Below, piece after piece: positions 53,321-62,026 of a stretch of 64,000 nt of DNA. The stretch's first letter is position 1, and every line of letters begins with the position of its first letter. The DNA comes from Muricauda sp. SCSIO 65647. GTDB lineage: Bacteria; Bacteroidota; Bacteroidia; Flavobacteriales; Flavobacteriaceae. The position numbers and the translations under genes were made by a program. The stretch is from assembly GCF_021534965.1 (NCBI RefSeq), contig NZ_CP091037.1, positions 2,024,501 through 2,088,500 on the forward strand. The letters are read 5' to 3'. The notes beneath the pieces are model-generated. The model worked only from the letters and a program-made list of their open reading frames with translations. It was not told the origin of the DNA and did no database searches.

Positions 53321-53680
53321 TCAATCTGCTGAACCACCATCTTTCTTGAATCGAATCGCAATGGTGCTATCGATTTGAAGCAGTTCACCGTTACTTTGTG
53401 CCGACACCACCATTTCGGTCACCTTTTTTTTGGCCGCTCTTAAATCTTCGATTCTTTCTTTTGAATCAACCCTAGCGGTCGGGTCGTTTTGTTCTAGGTT
53501 TAACTGACGTATGGTATGAAACTTGATCTTATCGTTAAGAAATGACAATAGTACATCTGCGGCCTCAGTCGGTGTAAAGAGACCTTTGATAAGATGAATT
53601 TCATCGGCATTGGCATCTGCGTTTCCAACTTTCTTTTCTTCCTTGGGTTTCGAAAAATGGAGCCAATCAGGAAAGCGCAT
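53321..53680 (-). CDS. Hypothetical protein
   Basis: 119 residues, soluble, no signal peptide. Mixed helix/strand with a charged centre (SKERIEDLRAAKKKVTEMV) and a late strand IAIRFKKDGG. Nine bases after the CutA-like gene and read in the same direction, so co-transcribed. I do not recognise the family. It ends 7 bases from the end of the LysR gene. Confidence 0.65.
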   Translation of the reverse strand: MRFPDWLHFSKPKEEKKVGNADANADEIHLIKGLFTPTEAADVLLSFLNDKIKFHTIRQLNLEQNDPTARVDSKERIEDLRAAKKKVTEMVVSAQSNGELLQIDSTIAIRFKKDGGSAD

Positions 53681-53689
53681 ATCTGGTTT

Positions 53690-54004
53690 TTATACTTTTC
53701 GGGTTTCGGCCTGAAGTTCTTGGGTCTGCTCGGCATTCATATATACGATCGGCATTGCATAGACCAATGGTGCCGTTGAAGTGAAAACTTGTTTTATTCT
53801 TTGGTCTATGGTCTTAAAAAGCAATGCCTTGGTGGTGCCCATTACCAAGGTTCTCTCATGGCTTTCAGTTTCTCCACTTTTCAACCTCTTGAACAGTAAT
53901 TTGTCAGAAATCATGGCATCGAGCATCAACCTTTCTTCAATGAGAACATCAACGATATCCAAAGCTTGGCTCTTACTTTCACATATGATATGGACCAATA
54001 CCAT
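53690..54004 (-). CDS. CutA1-like protein
   Basis: 104 residues. The pattern fits the CutA1 ferredoxin-like trimer: ALDIVDVLIEERLMLDAMIS (usually ALLEERLAACVNI), then a strand ERTLVMGTTKALLFKTIDQR and the ending VYAMPIVYMNAE (usually VPEIIALPI). The CutA Trp and Cys are missing, so metal binding is doubtful. CutA proteins are linked to divalent-metal tolerance and relate to PII-like signalling. Confidence 0.65.
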   Translation of the reverse strand: MVLVHIICESKSQALDIVDVLIEERLMLDAMISDKLLFKRLKSGETESHERTLVMGTTKALLFKTIDQRIKQVFTSTAPLVYAMPIVYMNAEQTQELQAETRKV

Positions 54005-54016
54005 TCTTAAAAATTA

Positions 54017-54069
54017 AAGCGCCGACCTTATTATTGACGATTTTATGAACATGAAGCGGGTCGGCGCTT
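54017..54069 (-). terminator. Terminator of the exported-paralogue pair
   Basis: AAGCGCCGACC (54017-54027) pairs with GGTCGGCGCTT (54059-54069), long 31-base loop; on the minus strand T-rich sequence follows. It closes the 54090-54897 unit. Confidence 0.75.
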
Positions 54070-54089
54070 CTCATAGAGAACAAAGATTA

Positions 54090-54479
54090 TTATCTCGCTA
54101 TTGATTGACGCTTACTTTTTGTTGAAATGATCAGTTCGCCGTTTTCAATAGCGCCATTGAGATCGGCATTTAGTTCACGATATACGTTAAAGAACTTGCC
54201 ACCATCTGCCGGTGAAAGGGTTACCTTAACATAACTGCCCCGATTGTCAATGGCTTTTACAATGGTTTTTCTATTTTCAAGACTTTTCATATTGGCAATG
54301 CCACCTCTCTTTATGATGAAGTTTTTTCTTGGCACATCGATATATTTATAGTCGCTCGAAACAGGTGACGAAATGATTAGCTCATCACCTATCTTGACCA
54401 AGTCTTGATAATCTTGTGCTTTTGAGGGCAACACAAATACCAATGTTGCAAAGGCCAGTAAAAAAAGTTTTTGTTTCAT
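54090..54479 (-). CDS. Small exported protein, paralogue of 54502-54897
   Basis: 129 residues. Signal peptide MKQKLFLLAFATLVFVLPSKAQ. Mature part is beta-rich with LSPADGGKFFNVYRELNADL, which parallels REDGKNFFGYTPTLRAVLKA in the next gene: an Asp-Gly-x-x-Phe-Phe turn, then Tyr and a helix with Leu. No family recognised. It is 22 bases downstream of its paralogue. Confidence 0.72.
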   Translation of the reverse strand: MKQKLFLLAFATLVFVLPSKAQDYQDLVKIGDELIISSPVSSDYKYIDVPRKNFIIKRGGIANMKSLENRKTIVKAIDNRGSYVKVTLSPADGGKFFNVYRELNADLNGAIENGELIISTKSKRQSIAR

Positions 54480-54501
54480 AGTATCTTAACTTTATTGATT
54501 A

Positions 54502-54897
54502 TTAATTGTTGTTACTATTTTCTGCTTCCAAGAATTCTCCCCCACTGGTATCAACAGCTTTCAAAACAGCTCTTAAGGTAGGGGTGTACCCGAAGAAATT
54601 CTTTCCGTCTTCACGTCTGATGATGATCTGGGTACTTCCGTCAGGCATGATATCCATTTGATCGATCACTACTACATTGCCGTGAAAGTTGAGTGTGGCC
54701 CCTAGGCTAGACCTACTATTTAAAGAATTATGTAATAAGACTACCTCAGAATACGGTAACTTTGCAATGAGCTCGTTATCGGTGTCTCCACGACTTTCTT
54801 GAAAGTGTTCAAAACCCATTTCGTAGGTCTGGGTCTGGGCATCTAATCCCGTTATTATTAGAACACAAAAAAATAAGGTGTGTAAAAATCTTTTCAT
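54502..54897 (-). CDS. Small exported protein, paralogue of 54090-54479
   Basis: 131 residues. Signal peptide MKRFLHTLFFCVLIITGLDAQ; the mature part has IIRREDGKNFFGYTP in common with its paralogue and an acidic Asn-rich end (ENSNNN). Divergent from the TetR gene, with two palindromes in the 130-base gap, so the pair may be under the same regulator as the exporter downstream. Confidence 0.72.
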   Translation of the reverse strand: MKRFLHTLFFCVLIITGLDAQTQTYEMGFEHFQESRGDTDNELIAKLPYSEVVLLHNSLNSRSSLGATLNFHGNVVVIDQMDIMPDGSTQIIIRREDGKNFFGYTPTLRAVLKAVDTSGGEFLEAENSNNN

Positions 54898-54950
54898 AGG
54901 CTTAAAAATTTAGTATCTAAAAATAACAGCTATTCAGAATATAATTAGTA

Positions 54951-54969
54951 TTACTTTCGTTAAAAGTAA
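54951..54969. promoter_or_regulatory. Inverted repeat TTACTTT-CGTTA-AAAGTAA
   Basis: Perfect seven-base arms around five bases, in the gap between the divergent exported-protein gene and the TetR gene. Could be the operator for the leftward transcript. Confidence 0.5.
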
Positions 54970-54982
54970 GTTAAACTATTAA

Positions 54983-55007
54983 AATATGATAGTAATGCTA
55001 TTATATT
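54983..55007 (+). promoter_or_regulatory. Probable TetR operator overlapping the promoter box
   Basis: AATATGATAG (54983-54992) and CTATTATATT (54998-55007) are inverted repeats with one mismatch, five bases apart. The right arm overlaps TATATTTG (55002-55009), a perfect -7 box for the TetR gene. A repressor bound here would block polymerase, as expected for autoregulation. Confidence 0.6.
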
Positions 55008-55029
55008 TGTCATCAAATTTACTGTGAAC

Positions 55030-55707
55030 ATGGAAAGACTATTGCAAACCGTCAAAATTGCCATTAATGAAAAAGTATTTGTCAAAGATCCAGAATCATC
55101 AAATTTAGGCAAAAGAATCATTGAGCAAAGTATCTTGATGATTGATGAAATGGGCTTTGAAGCTTTTACTTTCAAGAAATTGGGCAATGAGATTGGGTCT
55201 AATGAAAGCTCTATCTACCGTTATTTTGAAAACAAGCACAAACTATTGGTATATCTGACTTCTTGGTACTGGGGTTGGGTAGAATACCAATTGGTGTTCT
55301 CGACCAACAGTATTTCCAACGCCGATGAAAAACTAAAAAGGGCCATTGAGATCATTTCAAAACCTGTTGAAGAAGACTCACATTTTTCACATATCAACGA
55401 AGTGGTATTGAACCGTATCGTCATCAACGAATCTTCAAAATCGTTTTTGACCAAAGAGGTAGATATAGAGAACAAAGAGGGCTACTTTGTGATTTACAAG
55501 CGAATGGTGACCCGTATAAGTGAGATGATACAAGCCGTCAATGGTGATTACCTCTATTCAAAAAGCTTGGCGAGCACTATTCTAGAGGGGGTGCAGCACC
55601 AAAATTTCTTAAAAGACCATTTTCAAAGTTTGACCAACTGCAATGCCAATGATAATCCAGCTCAGTTTTTTATCGACTTGGCATTCAAAACTTTAAAATC
55701 TCAATAA
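55030..55707 (+). CDS. TetR-family transcriptional regulator of the export operon
   Basis: 225 residues from ATG 55030 (GTG 55024 is an alternative). Helix-turn-helix FTFKKLGNEIGSNESSIYRYF then ENKHKLL, the usual TetR form, and a divergent helical ligand domain with YLTSWYWGWVEY. One base before the ABC gene, so it heads the operon TetR-ABC-HlyD-TolC and probably represses it until an inducer binds. Confidence 0.92.
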   Translation: MERLLQTVKIAINEKVFVKDPESSNLGKRIIEQSILMIDEMGFEAFTFKKLGNEIGSNESSIYRYFENKHKLLVYLTSWYWGWVEYQLVFSTNSISNADEKLKRAIEIISKPVEEDSHFSHINEVVLNRIVINESSKSFLTKEVDIENKEGYFVIYKRMVTRISEMIQAVNGDYLYSKSLASTILEGVQHQNFLKDHFQSLTNCNANDNPAQFFIDLAFKTLKSQ

Positions 55708-55708
55708 C

Positions 55709-57391
55709 ATGGCTCAAAACATTATGACCGCATGGCAAAGGCTCATGGGTCTTCTAAAACTTGACAAGAAAGATATTCTTCAGGTTTTTTACTACGCTAT
55801 TTTTGCCGGTTTGGTGAATTTGTCACTTCCATTGGGCATACAAGCCATCATAAACCTGATACAAGGGGCCCAAGTCAGTACCTCTTGGATGGTATTGGTT
55901 ATCTTGGTGACTTTGGGCGTGGCTTTTGTCGGTCTTTTACAGTTGATGCAGATTCGAATTATTGAAAATGTTCAGCAGAAGATTTTTACGCGGTCATCTT
56001 TTGAATTTGCCTATCGTTTTCCAAAGATTAAAATGAGCCAATTGAGCAACTACTACCCGCCAGAGCTTGCCAATAGGTTTTTTGATACGTTGACCATTCA
56101 AAAAAGTCTTTCAAAGATCTTGATAGACTTTCCAGCAGCCTTGTTGCAGATCATATTTGGGTTACTGCTACTTTCTTTTTACCACCCATTCTTCATCATT
56201 TATGGCATCTTATTATTGCTTTTGATCTATGTGGTGTTCAAATTCACGGCCACCAAAGGTCTTGAGACGAGCCTTCAAGAATCAAAACATAAATATCGAG
56301 TGGCCCATTGGATCCAAGAGATTGCCCGCTCTATTGTGAGCTTCAAGCTGTCGGGTAAAACCTCACATGCCATTGATAAAAATGACGGCCTTGTAGTTGA
56401 TTATTTAGATGCCCGCGAAGGCCATTTTAAGATTTTGGTGCTCCAGTTCATACAAATGATAGGGTTTAAAGTACTGGTCACTGCAGGGCTATTGCTCATT
56501 GGAGGGTTGCTTGTCTTGAACCAAGAAATGAACATCGGTCAATTCGTAGCCGCCGAGATCATTATACTTCTCGTCATAAGCTCGGTCGAGAAATTAATTT
56601 TGGGCCTTGAAACTTTTTATGACCTGTTGACCTCTCTTGAAAAGTTGGGTCAGGTGGTGGATAAAAAATTGGAGTCACCTAGCGGAGAAAAACCCTTCAA
56701 GCAAAACGAAGGCTTTTATATCGAATTGGCAAAAGTCACTTACCATGTTCCAGATAGGAAGAAGAGAATAATCGATGAGGTATCATTGAATATCTCACCA
56801 TCGTGCACCATTTTGTTAAATGGGCCAAGCGGCTCGGGCAAATCTACCCTTTTGCGATTGATCGCTGGGATTTTAGAGCCCGATTCTGGCGATATTTTCG
56901 TGAACGATGTTTCGCTGAAAGGTGTCAATCTAAACTATTATAGGTCACATATTGGGCAGTCTCTTGCCGAAGAATCGCCTTTTGAAGGAAGTATTCTCAA
57001 CAACATCACCTTCGGTGACAAGAACATTTCAAAAGAAGAGGTGTATTGGGCCTTGGAGAAAACCAAGCTCACCCAATTTGTAAAAGAGCAGCCTAAAGGG
57101 TTAAATACCATATTATATCCAGAGGGCAGGCAGATACCCTACACCATTTCAAAAAAGATTGTATTGGCCAGAAGTATTGTCAGACGGCCGAAAATCTTGA
57201 TTTTGAAAGATCCGCTTGACCAGTTTACCGAAGGTGAGGCCATTGAAATTATGGATTTTCTAAGTGACCCCAAGAATGGATGGGCACTCATCGTAGTCAG
57301 TGAAAATGAGAAATGGATTGAACGATGTGGTAGGATCATTACTATGGATAGTGGAAGATTAATCAAAGAAATACCTGGAGGCAATGCTTAA
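55709..57391 (+). CDS. ABC exporter protein with degenerate nucleotide-binding domain
   Basis: 560 residues. Six-segment ABC_membrane domain (about 20-300) fused to an ABC domain (about 330-555), no C39 peptidase. Walker A is intact (GPSGSGKST, Lys378). Other motifs are lost: the signature is YTISK (478-482) in place of LSGGQ; Walker B reads ILILKDP, with Lys500 for the metal-binding Asp and Asp501 for the catalytic Glu; the H-switch is VVSENE without His. So it may bind ATP but standard hydrolysis is unlikely. Overlaps the HlyD-type gene by 8 bases. Confidence 0.9.
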   Translation: MAQNIMTAWQRLMGLLKLDKKDILQVFYYAIFAGLVNLSLPLGIQAIINLIQGAQVSTSWMVLVILVTLGVAFVGLLQLMQIRIIENVQQKIFTRSSFEFAYRFPKIKMSQLSNYYPPELANRFFDTLTIQKSLSKILIDFPAALLQIIFGLLLLSFYHPFFIIYGILLLLLIYVVFKFTATKGLETSLQESKHKYRVAHWIQEIARSIVSFKLSGKTSHAIDKNDGLVVDYLDAREGHFKILVLQFIQMIGFKVLVTAGLLLIGGLLVLNQEMNIGQFVAAEIIILLVISSVEKLILGLETFYDLLTSLEKLGQVVDKKLESPSGEKPFKQNEGFYIELAKVTYHVPDRKKRIIDEVSLNISPSCTILLNGPSGSGKSTLLRLIAGILEPDSGDIFVNDVSLKGVNLNYYRSHIGQSLAEESPFEGSILNNITFGDKNISKEEVYWALEKTKLTQFVKEQPKGLNTILYPEGRQIPYTISKKIVLARSIVRRPKILILKDPLDQFTEGEAIEIMDFLSDPKNGWALIVVSENEKWIERCGRIITMDSGRLIKEIPGGNA

Positions 57392-58739
57392 TATTACCGA
57401 TAACAAGTTGAACCAGAAAGTCGATTTGATGCAGTACAAAGCTGCACAGAAGGTCTTTCCCAGAAGATACTATAAATACTTCAACCGATTTTTGCTCACT
57501 TTTGCGATAATCTGCCTCATTGTACTGTTTTTGCCGTGGACCCAGAATGTTATCGGAGAAGGCTATCTAACGACTTTGACGCCCGATCAGCGACCGCAGA
57601 CCATTCAGTCTCCCATACCTGGTAGAATAGAAAAATGGTATGTGCGAGAGGGTGATTTTGTGCAGAAGGGCGATACCATCTTACACATTTCTGAAATCAA
57701 GAATGAGTACTTCGACCCAAATTTGGTAGAACGTACAGGGCAACAGATCAGGGCCAAAGAGATGGCGGTCACTTCTTATCAAGAAAAGGTAAAGGCCTTG
57801 AACACACAAATCACTGCCTTGACCAATGAGCGATCTCTAAAACTTGAGCAGGCCAGAAACAAATTGATACAGTCGAAATTGAAGGTGCAGAGCGATAGTA
57901 TTGACCTTGAAGCGGCCAATACCAATATTATCATAGCGCAGCGTCAGTACGATCGGGTGGTACAATTAGAATCAGAAGGGCTGAAAGCGGTCACCGATGT
58001 AGAAGAAAAACGATTGAAGCTACAAGAAGCGCAGGCCAAATTGATTTCGCAAGAGAACAAGTTGTTGGCCAGTAAGAACGATGTTATCAATGCCCGGGTC
58101 GAAATAAACCGAATAGAGGCAGAGTACACCGACAAGATTTCAAAAGCCAGAAGCGATATGTTTACGGCGCAATCAAACCAATTCGATTCAGAGGCCCAGG
58201 TCACGAAGCTTGAGAATGAATACACGAACTATTCAATACGCAATGATATGTACTATATACGGGCTCCGCGCAGTGGCTATATCAATAGGGCCGTTCAAGG
58301 TGGTGTTGGAGAGGCTTTCAAAGAAGGCGATGCCTTAGTGGGCATCATGCCGGCCAAATATGACATGGCGGTCGAGACCTATGTGAAGCCTTTAGACTTG
58401 CCCCTGATGCATCTTGGTGAAAAAGTACGTATTCAATTTGATGGTTGGCCCGCTATTGTCTTTAGCGGTTGGCCCAATCTTTCTTATGGAACCTATGGCG
58501 GTGTCGTTGTTGCCGTGGAAACCTTCATCAGCGAGAACGGCAAATACCGAGTACTATTGGCACCAGACCCCGAAGACCATCCCTGGCCAAAAGAGCTCAG
58601 GGTAGGCTCAGGGGCCAATACTATTGCCTTGCTTGAAGATGTGCCCATTTGGTTTGAGCTCTGGCGACAATTGAACGGCTTTCCGCCCAATTATTACCAG
58701 CCTGATCAAGAAGAGATGGCCAAGACAGAAAAGAAGTAA
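57384..58739 (+). CDS. HlyD-family periplasmic adaptor protein
   Basis: 451 residues. One membrane segment (about 36-54, LLTFAIICLIVLFLP), a lipoyl-like half motif SPIPGRIEKWYVREGDFV, a coiled-coil hairpin of about 180 residues (130-310) and the second half RAPRSGYINRAVQGGVGEA followed by the beta-barrel domain. It should bridge the ABC protein and the TolC-type channel. In the same operon with an 8-base overlap upstream and 2 bases to the next gene. Confidence 0.93.
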   Translation: MLNITDNKLNQKVDLMQYKAAQKVFPRRYYKYFNRFLLTFAIICLIVLFLPWTQNVIGEGYLTTLTPDQRPQTIQSPIPGRIEKWYVREGDFVQKGDTILHISEIKNEYFDPNLVERTGQQIRAKEMAVTSYQEKVKALNTQITALTNERSLKLEQARNKLIQSKLKVQSDSIDLEAANTNIIIAQRQYDRVVQLESEGLKAVTDVEEKRLKLQEAQAKLISQENKLLASKNDVINARVEINRIEAEYTDKISKARSDMFTAQSNQFDSEAQVTKLENEYTNYSIRNDMYYIRAPRSGYINRAVQGGVGEAFKEGDALVGIMPAKYDMAVETYVKPLDLPLMHLGEKVRIQFDGWPAIVFSGWPNLSYGTYGGVVVAVETFISENGKYRVLLAPDPEDHPWPKELRVGSGANTIALLEDVPIWFELWRQLNGFPPNYYQPDQEEMAKTEKK

Positions 58740-58741
58740 TA

Positions 58742-60139
58742 ATGAGAACTTATTTAGTGACACTTTTTTTCTTGGTCTGTACTGCGGTTTTGGCCCAACA
58801 AGACACATTGGTTCTGAATTTCAATGAGTACTTGGGCTATGTGAAAAAGTATCATCCGGTTGCCAAACAGGCCCAACTGGCCATCAGTATAGGGCAGGCC
58901 AACCTGATGCGTGCCCGCGGAGGCTTTGACCCAAAGATCGAAGTGGATTATGAAAGAAAAGAGTTCAAGGGAACCGAGTATTGGGACCGGCTAAATGCCA
59001 CGTTCAAAATACCCACCTATTTTGGTGTTGAACTAAAGGGGAACTTTGAGCAAAACCAAGGTGATTTCATCAGTTCAGATGAAACAGTGCCCACAGACGG
59101 TCTTTACAGCGCCGGGGTCTCCATGTCATTGGGTCAGGGTTTTTGGATCAACGAGCGAATGGCCACACTGCGAATGGCCAAATTTTTTAGGGAGCAGTCG
59201 ATAGCCGACCAAGATTTATTGGTGAACGAAGTGCTCTTTGATGCCTCGTTGGCCTATTTCGATTGGTTGCAGGCCTACAAAGATGCCCAGGTCTTTAGAA
59301 ATTTTCTTGAAAACGCGACCATTCGATTTGAGGGCGTGAGGCAAAGTGCCTTGGCAGGTGATATAGCCACCATAGATACCGTTGAGGCCAAAATAGCTGT
59401 TCAAAACAGGGCCTTAAGCCTAGAGCAGGCCAAGGTCAGACTGGTGCAAAAGTCTTTGGAGCTTTCCAATTTTCTATGGATTGAAGATGTGCCCGTTGAA
59501 CTACAATCCAATGTGATTCCTGATGTGGATATGGACAATGAAATTGATGCCACTCTTGAAATCATGGGAAAACCTTTAGATAGCTTCACCTTGGAAAACC
59601 ATCCGAAACTACGTTCGTTGAACTTCAAGATTGAGGGCTTAACGGTCGATAAGCGCCTGAAAGCAAATAAGTTGTTGCCAAAAATTGATGTGGAGTACAA
59701 TTTTCTTACCGAGACCCCAGATCAGATCAATTCCTTTGAGACACAAGAATACAAAGGTGGTGTCAGCTTTAGGTTTCCCTTGTTTCTAAGAAAGGAAAGA
59801 GGTGATTTGAAATTGGCGAAATTCAAGTTGCAAGATGCGCAATTTGAGCTCGACAACGCTGAAATCGAAATACAGAACAAGGTGTTGGCCATCTATAATG
59901 AACTCGATTCCTTTAATGAACAGAATAGGTTGATAAACGACATAGTCACCGATTACGGGACCTTGCTCTCGGCTGAAGAGCGTAAGTTCAGTTTTGGTGA
60001 AAGCTCACTTTTTTTGATCAATTCGCGGGAAAGCAAATTGATCGATGCCGAGTTGAAACAGAATGAGGTTCAGAATAAATATTTCACGACCAAGGCCAAA
60101 TTGTTCAAGAGCCTGGCCATCAATCCCCAGAACTTATGA
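58742..60139 (+). CDS. TolC-family outer-membrane channel protein
   Basis: 465 residues. Signal peptide MRTYLVTLFFLVCTAVLAQ; two helical repeats with the outer membrane efflux protein pattern (YHPVAKQAQLAISIGQANLM; NHPKLRSLNFKIEGLTVDKR) and strands typical of TolC barrels (FKIPTYFGVELKGNFEQ). Third part of the export system; with the ABC protein and adaptor it spans both membranes. Confidence 0.93.
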   Translation: MRTYLVTLFFLVCTAVLAQQDTLVLNFNEYLGYVKKYHPVAKQAQLAISIGQANLMRARGGFDPKIEVDYERKEFKGTEYWDRLNATFKIPTYFGVELKGNFEQNQGDFISSDETVPTDGLYSAGVSMSLGQGFWINERMATLRMAKFFREQSIADQDLLVNEVLFDASLAYFDWLQAYKDAQVFRNFLENATIRFEGVRQSALAGDIATIDTVEAKIAVQNRALSLEQAKVRLVQKSLELSNFLWIEDVPVELQSNVIPDVDMDNEIDATLEIMGKPLDSFTLENHPKLRSLNFKIEGLTVDKRLKANKLLPKIDVEYNFLTETPDQINSFETQEYKGGVSFRFPLFLRKERGDLKLAKFKLQDAQFELDNAEIEIQNKVLAIYNELDSFNEQNRLINDIVTDYGTLLSAEERKFSFGESSLFLINSRESKLIDAELKQNEVQNKYFTTKAKLFKSLAINPQNL

Positions 60140-60151
60140 TCGATAGATGAT

Positions 60152-61063
60152 ATGGAGAAAAATGTAATCTTGAAATATCGAAGATTGTTGAAAACAAGAC
60201 GCTTCAGATTGGGGGTCAATTCTTCCCTTAAGGATACATTTTTCATCATTGCAGGAATTTTTTCTGCGGCATTTGGCCTTGAAAGCTTTTTATTGCCCAA
60301 TCGGTTCATCGATGGTGGCGCTACGGGTATTTCGCTGTTGGTGAGCGAAGTATCCAATGTCTCTTTGGCATTGCTCATTATTTTGGTCAACATTCCCTTT
60401 CTTATTTTGGGTTTTCGAGTGATTGGCAGGCAGTTTACCATCAAGGCCGTTTTGGCCATTCTCGGGTTGGCCCTGGTGTTGACATTGGTTGAGTTTCCCG
60501 AGGTGACCGAAGATAGGTTGTTGGTGGCCGTTTTCGGTGGATTTTTTCTCGGTGCCGGTATCGGACTCTCGATTAGGGGTGGAGGTGTACTTGACGGTAC
60601 CGAAGTGTTGGCCATCTTCTTGAGCCGTAAGTTGGGCGTGACCATTGGCGACGTCATCATTTTGATCAACATCATAATCTTCTTGGCCGCAGCTTACCTG
60701 TTATCGATAGAGACCGCTCTTTACTCAATGCTCACCTACCTCGCCGCATCGAAGACACTCGATTTTGTGGTGGAAGGAATTGAAGAGTACACAGGGGTCA
60801 CCATTATCTCGCCCAAGAGCGAGGAAATCAGGCATATGGTCACCGAAAAAATGGGACGAGGCCTCACTATTTACAAAGCTTCAGGGGGGTATGGCAGAGA
60901 GGGCGAACGCAATGAGTATGATGTCATTTACACGGTCATTACCCGATTGGAAATCAGAAAATTGAACATGGAACTTACCAAAATAGACCCCCAGGCCTTT
61001 GTGGTCATGAACAGCATCAATGATACACGCGGGGGAATGGTCAAAAAGCGCAAACCATTATAA
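60152..61063 (+). CDS. YitT-family membrane protein (DUF161/DUF2179)
   Basis: 303 residues. Five membrane segments (about 28-190) with FLLPNRFIDGGATGISLLVSE and RGGGVLDGTEVLAIF, then a soluble DUF2179 domain (ITIISPKSEEIRH-like start, GRGLTIYKASGGYGREGE). Function unknown; DUF2179 folds like small ligand-binding domains. Twelve bases after the TolC-type gene on the same strand, so it may belong to the export operon. Confidence 0.9.
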   Translation: MEKNVILKYRRLLKTRRFRLGVNSSLKDTFFIIAGIFSAAFGLESFLLPNRFIDGGATGISLLVSEVSNVSLALLIILVNIPFLILGFRVIGRQFTIKAVLAILGLALVLTLVEFPEVTEDRLLVAVFGGFFLGAGIGLSIRGGGVLDGTEVLAIFLSRKLGVTIGDVIILINIIIFLAAAYLLSIETALYSMLTYLAASKTLDFVVEGIEEYTGVTIISPKSEEIRHMVTEKMGRGLTIYKASGGYGREGERNEYDVIYTVITRLEIRKLNMELTKIDPQAFVVMNSINDTRGGMVKKRKPL

Positions 61064-61072
61064 TTGATAGTA

Positions 61073-61095
61073 AAACTATTATATATTAATAGTTT
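61073..61095. promoter_or_regulatory. Palindrome AAACTATTA-TATAT-TAATAGTTT
   Basis: Nine-base perfect arms. It follows the YitT gene and precedes a TAnnTTTG box (TATTTTTG, 61143-61150). It shares the 9-mers AAACTATTA and CTATTATAT with the region before the TetR gene (54973-54981 and 54998-55006), so it may be a second site for that regulator. Confidence 0.45.
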
Positions 61096-61173
61096 AACAA
61101 GCATTTAACTAAGTATAGCTATCAAAAGTCTTTTTTCAACCGTATTTTTGTGGAGGCTTTGACCATAGGTCAT

Positions 61174-61563
61174 ATGCCCGCAAAGACAACTGCCATGAAG
61201 AGGAAAAGACCAAAACTGTATCAAGAATTTGAAAGAAGTACTGTAGAGAAAACCGCATCAGATGAACCGGAAAATAGAAAATGGACGATAGGCAGTGAAT
61301 TTAGGGTTGAAAAGCCATCTGGCGCGTACTATCAGTTCATCTATGGTTCTTTAGCCTTTGAAAAACATATTCTTGCGGATCTGCAAAGCCTTCTAAAGGC
61401 CGAAGGGCGGGTAGTGAGCCTTTATTCCCTAATGTCTATGAAAGATGGGGATCTTATTGGGGTAATGCAGCCCAAAGGTACTAAGCCAATAACCAGAAAT
61501 GTTGACAAATTGTACATCTCTTTGCAAAAGGCGTTGAAAGCCAAAGAAATCACTTTTTTATAA
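61174..61563 (+). CDS. Hypothetical cytosolic protein
   Basis: 129 residues from ATG 61174; the GTG at 61150 overlaps the promoter box and ATG 61195 is another option. Lys/Arg-rich N terminus (MKRKRPKLYQEFERS) and a compact C-terminal part (GAYYQFIYGSLAFEKHILAD; LIGVMQPKGTKPITRNVDKL). I do not recognise a family. Confidence 0.65.
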   Translation: MPAKTTAMKRKRPKLYQEFERSTVEKTASDEPENRKWTIGSEFRVEKPSGAYYQFIYGSLAFEKHILADLQSLLKAEGRVVSLYSLMSMKDGDLIGVMQPKGTKPITRNVDKLYISLQKALKAKEITFL

Positions 61564-61587
61564 ACCTTTGAACTTTAAAAAGCAGCT

Positions 61588-61938
61588 ATGAACAAGAAGA
61601 AACAGCTAATTACATCAATCTTTTTTGTATTGATAACGGTATCCATTTCAGCAAAAAATGGAAAAGATAACACTACTTTCCCTTCAGAAGTAAACCATGT
61701 GGGCAAAGACTGTTGTGCCCCTACCCAAAATGATCTTGCCATCAGTGCCATCGAATATATCGAAGATAAAGACATAGAAGCAATAGACTTGGGTTTTGAT
61801 GTATGGTTGTATTTGCCAGAAGGTTTCGACGCCTATGGGGGAATGCTCTTTGAGCTTGACGATATTGAGTATATAGAGCTAGAAGAAGACTGTCAGCTGT
61901 ACATGGGCGATATAAATGATGTAGTGCCCTCTAAATGA
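61588..61938 (+). CDS. Small acidic exported protein
   Basis: 116 residues. Signal peptide MNKKKQLITSIFFVLITVSISA, then a Cys pair (DCCAP) and a very acidic C-terminal half (LFELDDIEYIELEEDC). No family recognised. 24 bases after the previous gene, probably co-transcribed. Confidence 0.7.
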   Translation: MNKKKQLITSIFFVLITVSISAKNGKDNTTFPSEVNHVGKDCCAPTQNDLAISAIEYIEDKDIEAIDLGFDVWLYLPEGFDAYGGMLFELDDIEYIELEEDCQLYMGDINDVVPSK

Positions 61939-61967
61939 ACATTCAGTTTTGAAACGGATAATTCGGT

Positions 61968-62013
61968 AACTGACGCATGTCAGTTTTTGAGTCATTTTGC
62001 GACCATAGATTTG
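61968..62013 (+). promoter_or_regulatory. FNR/CRP-type palindrome plus -7 box of the thioredoxin-like gene
   Basis: AACTGAC (61968-61974), GCAT, GTCAGTT (61979-61985) is a perfect palindrome with the half-site spacing of FNR-type operators. TAGATTTG (62006-62013) is a perfect -7 box. With a start about 5 bases after the box, the palindrome is centred near -41.5, the usual place for an activator of this family. It could instead be a short terminator, since three T follow. Confidence 0.5.
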
Positions 62014-62026
62014 CAAAAAATAGAAT

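Noticed and set aside
55709-57391. Reading the ABC gene as a frameshifted pseudogene
   Set aside because: The frame is intact for 560 codons, couples by overlap to the next gene, and the altered motifs sit at the right spacing; divergence rather than decay.
60070-60675. Minus-strand open frame of 201 codons opposite the TolC end and YitT gene
   Set aside because: Antisense to two clear genes, low-complexity Ser/Asn/Pro composition, no recognisable features.
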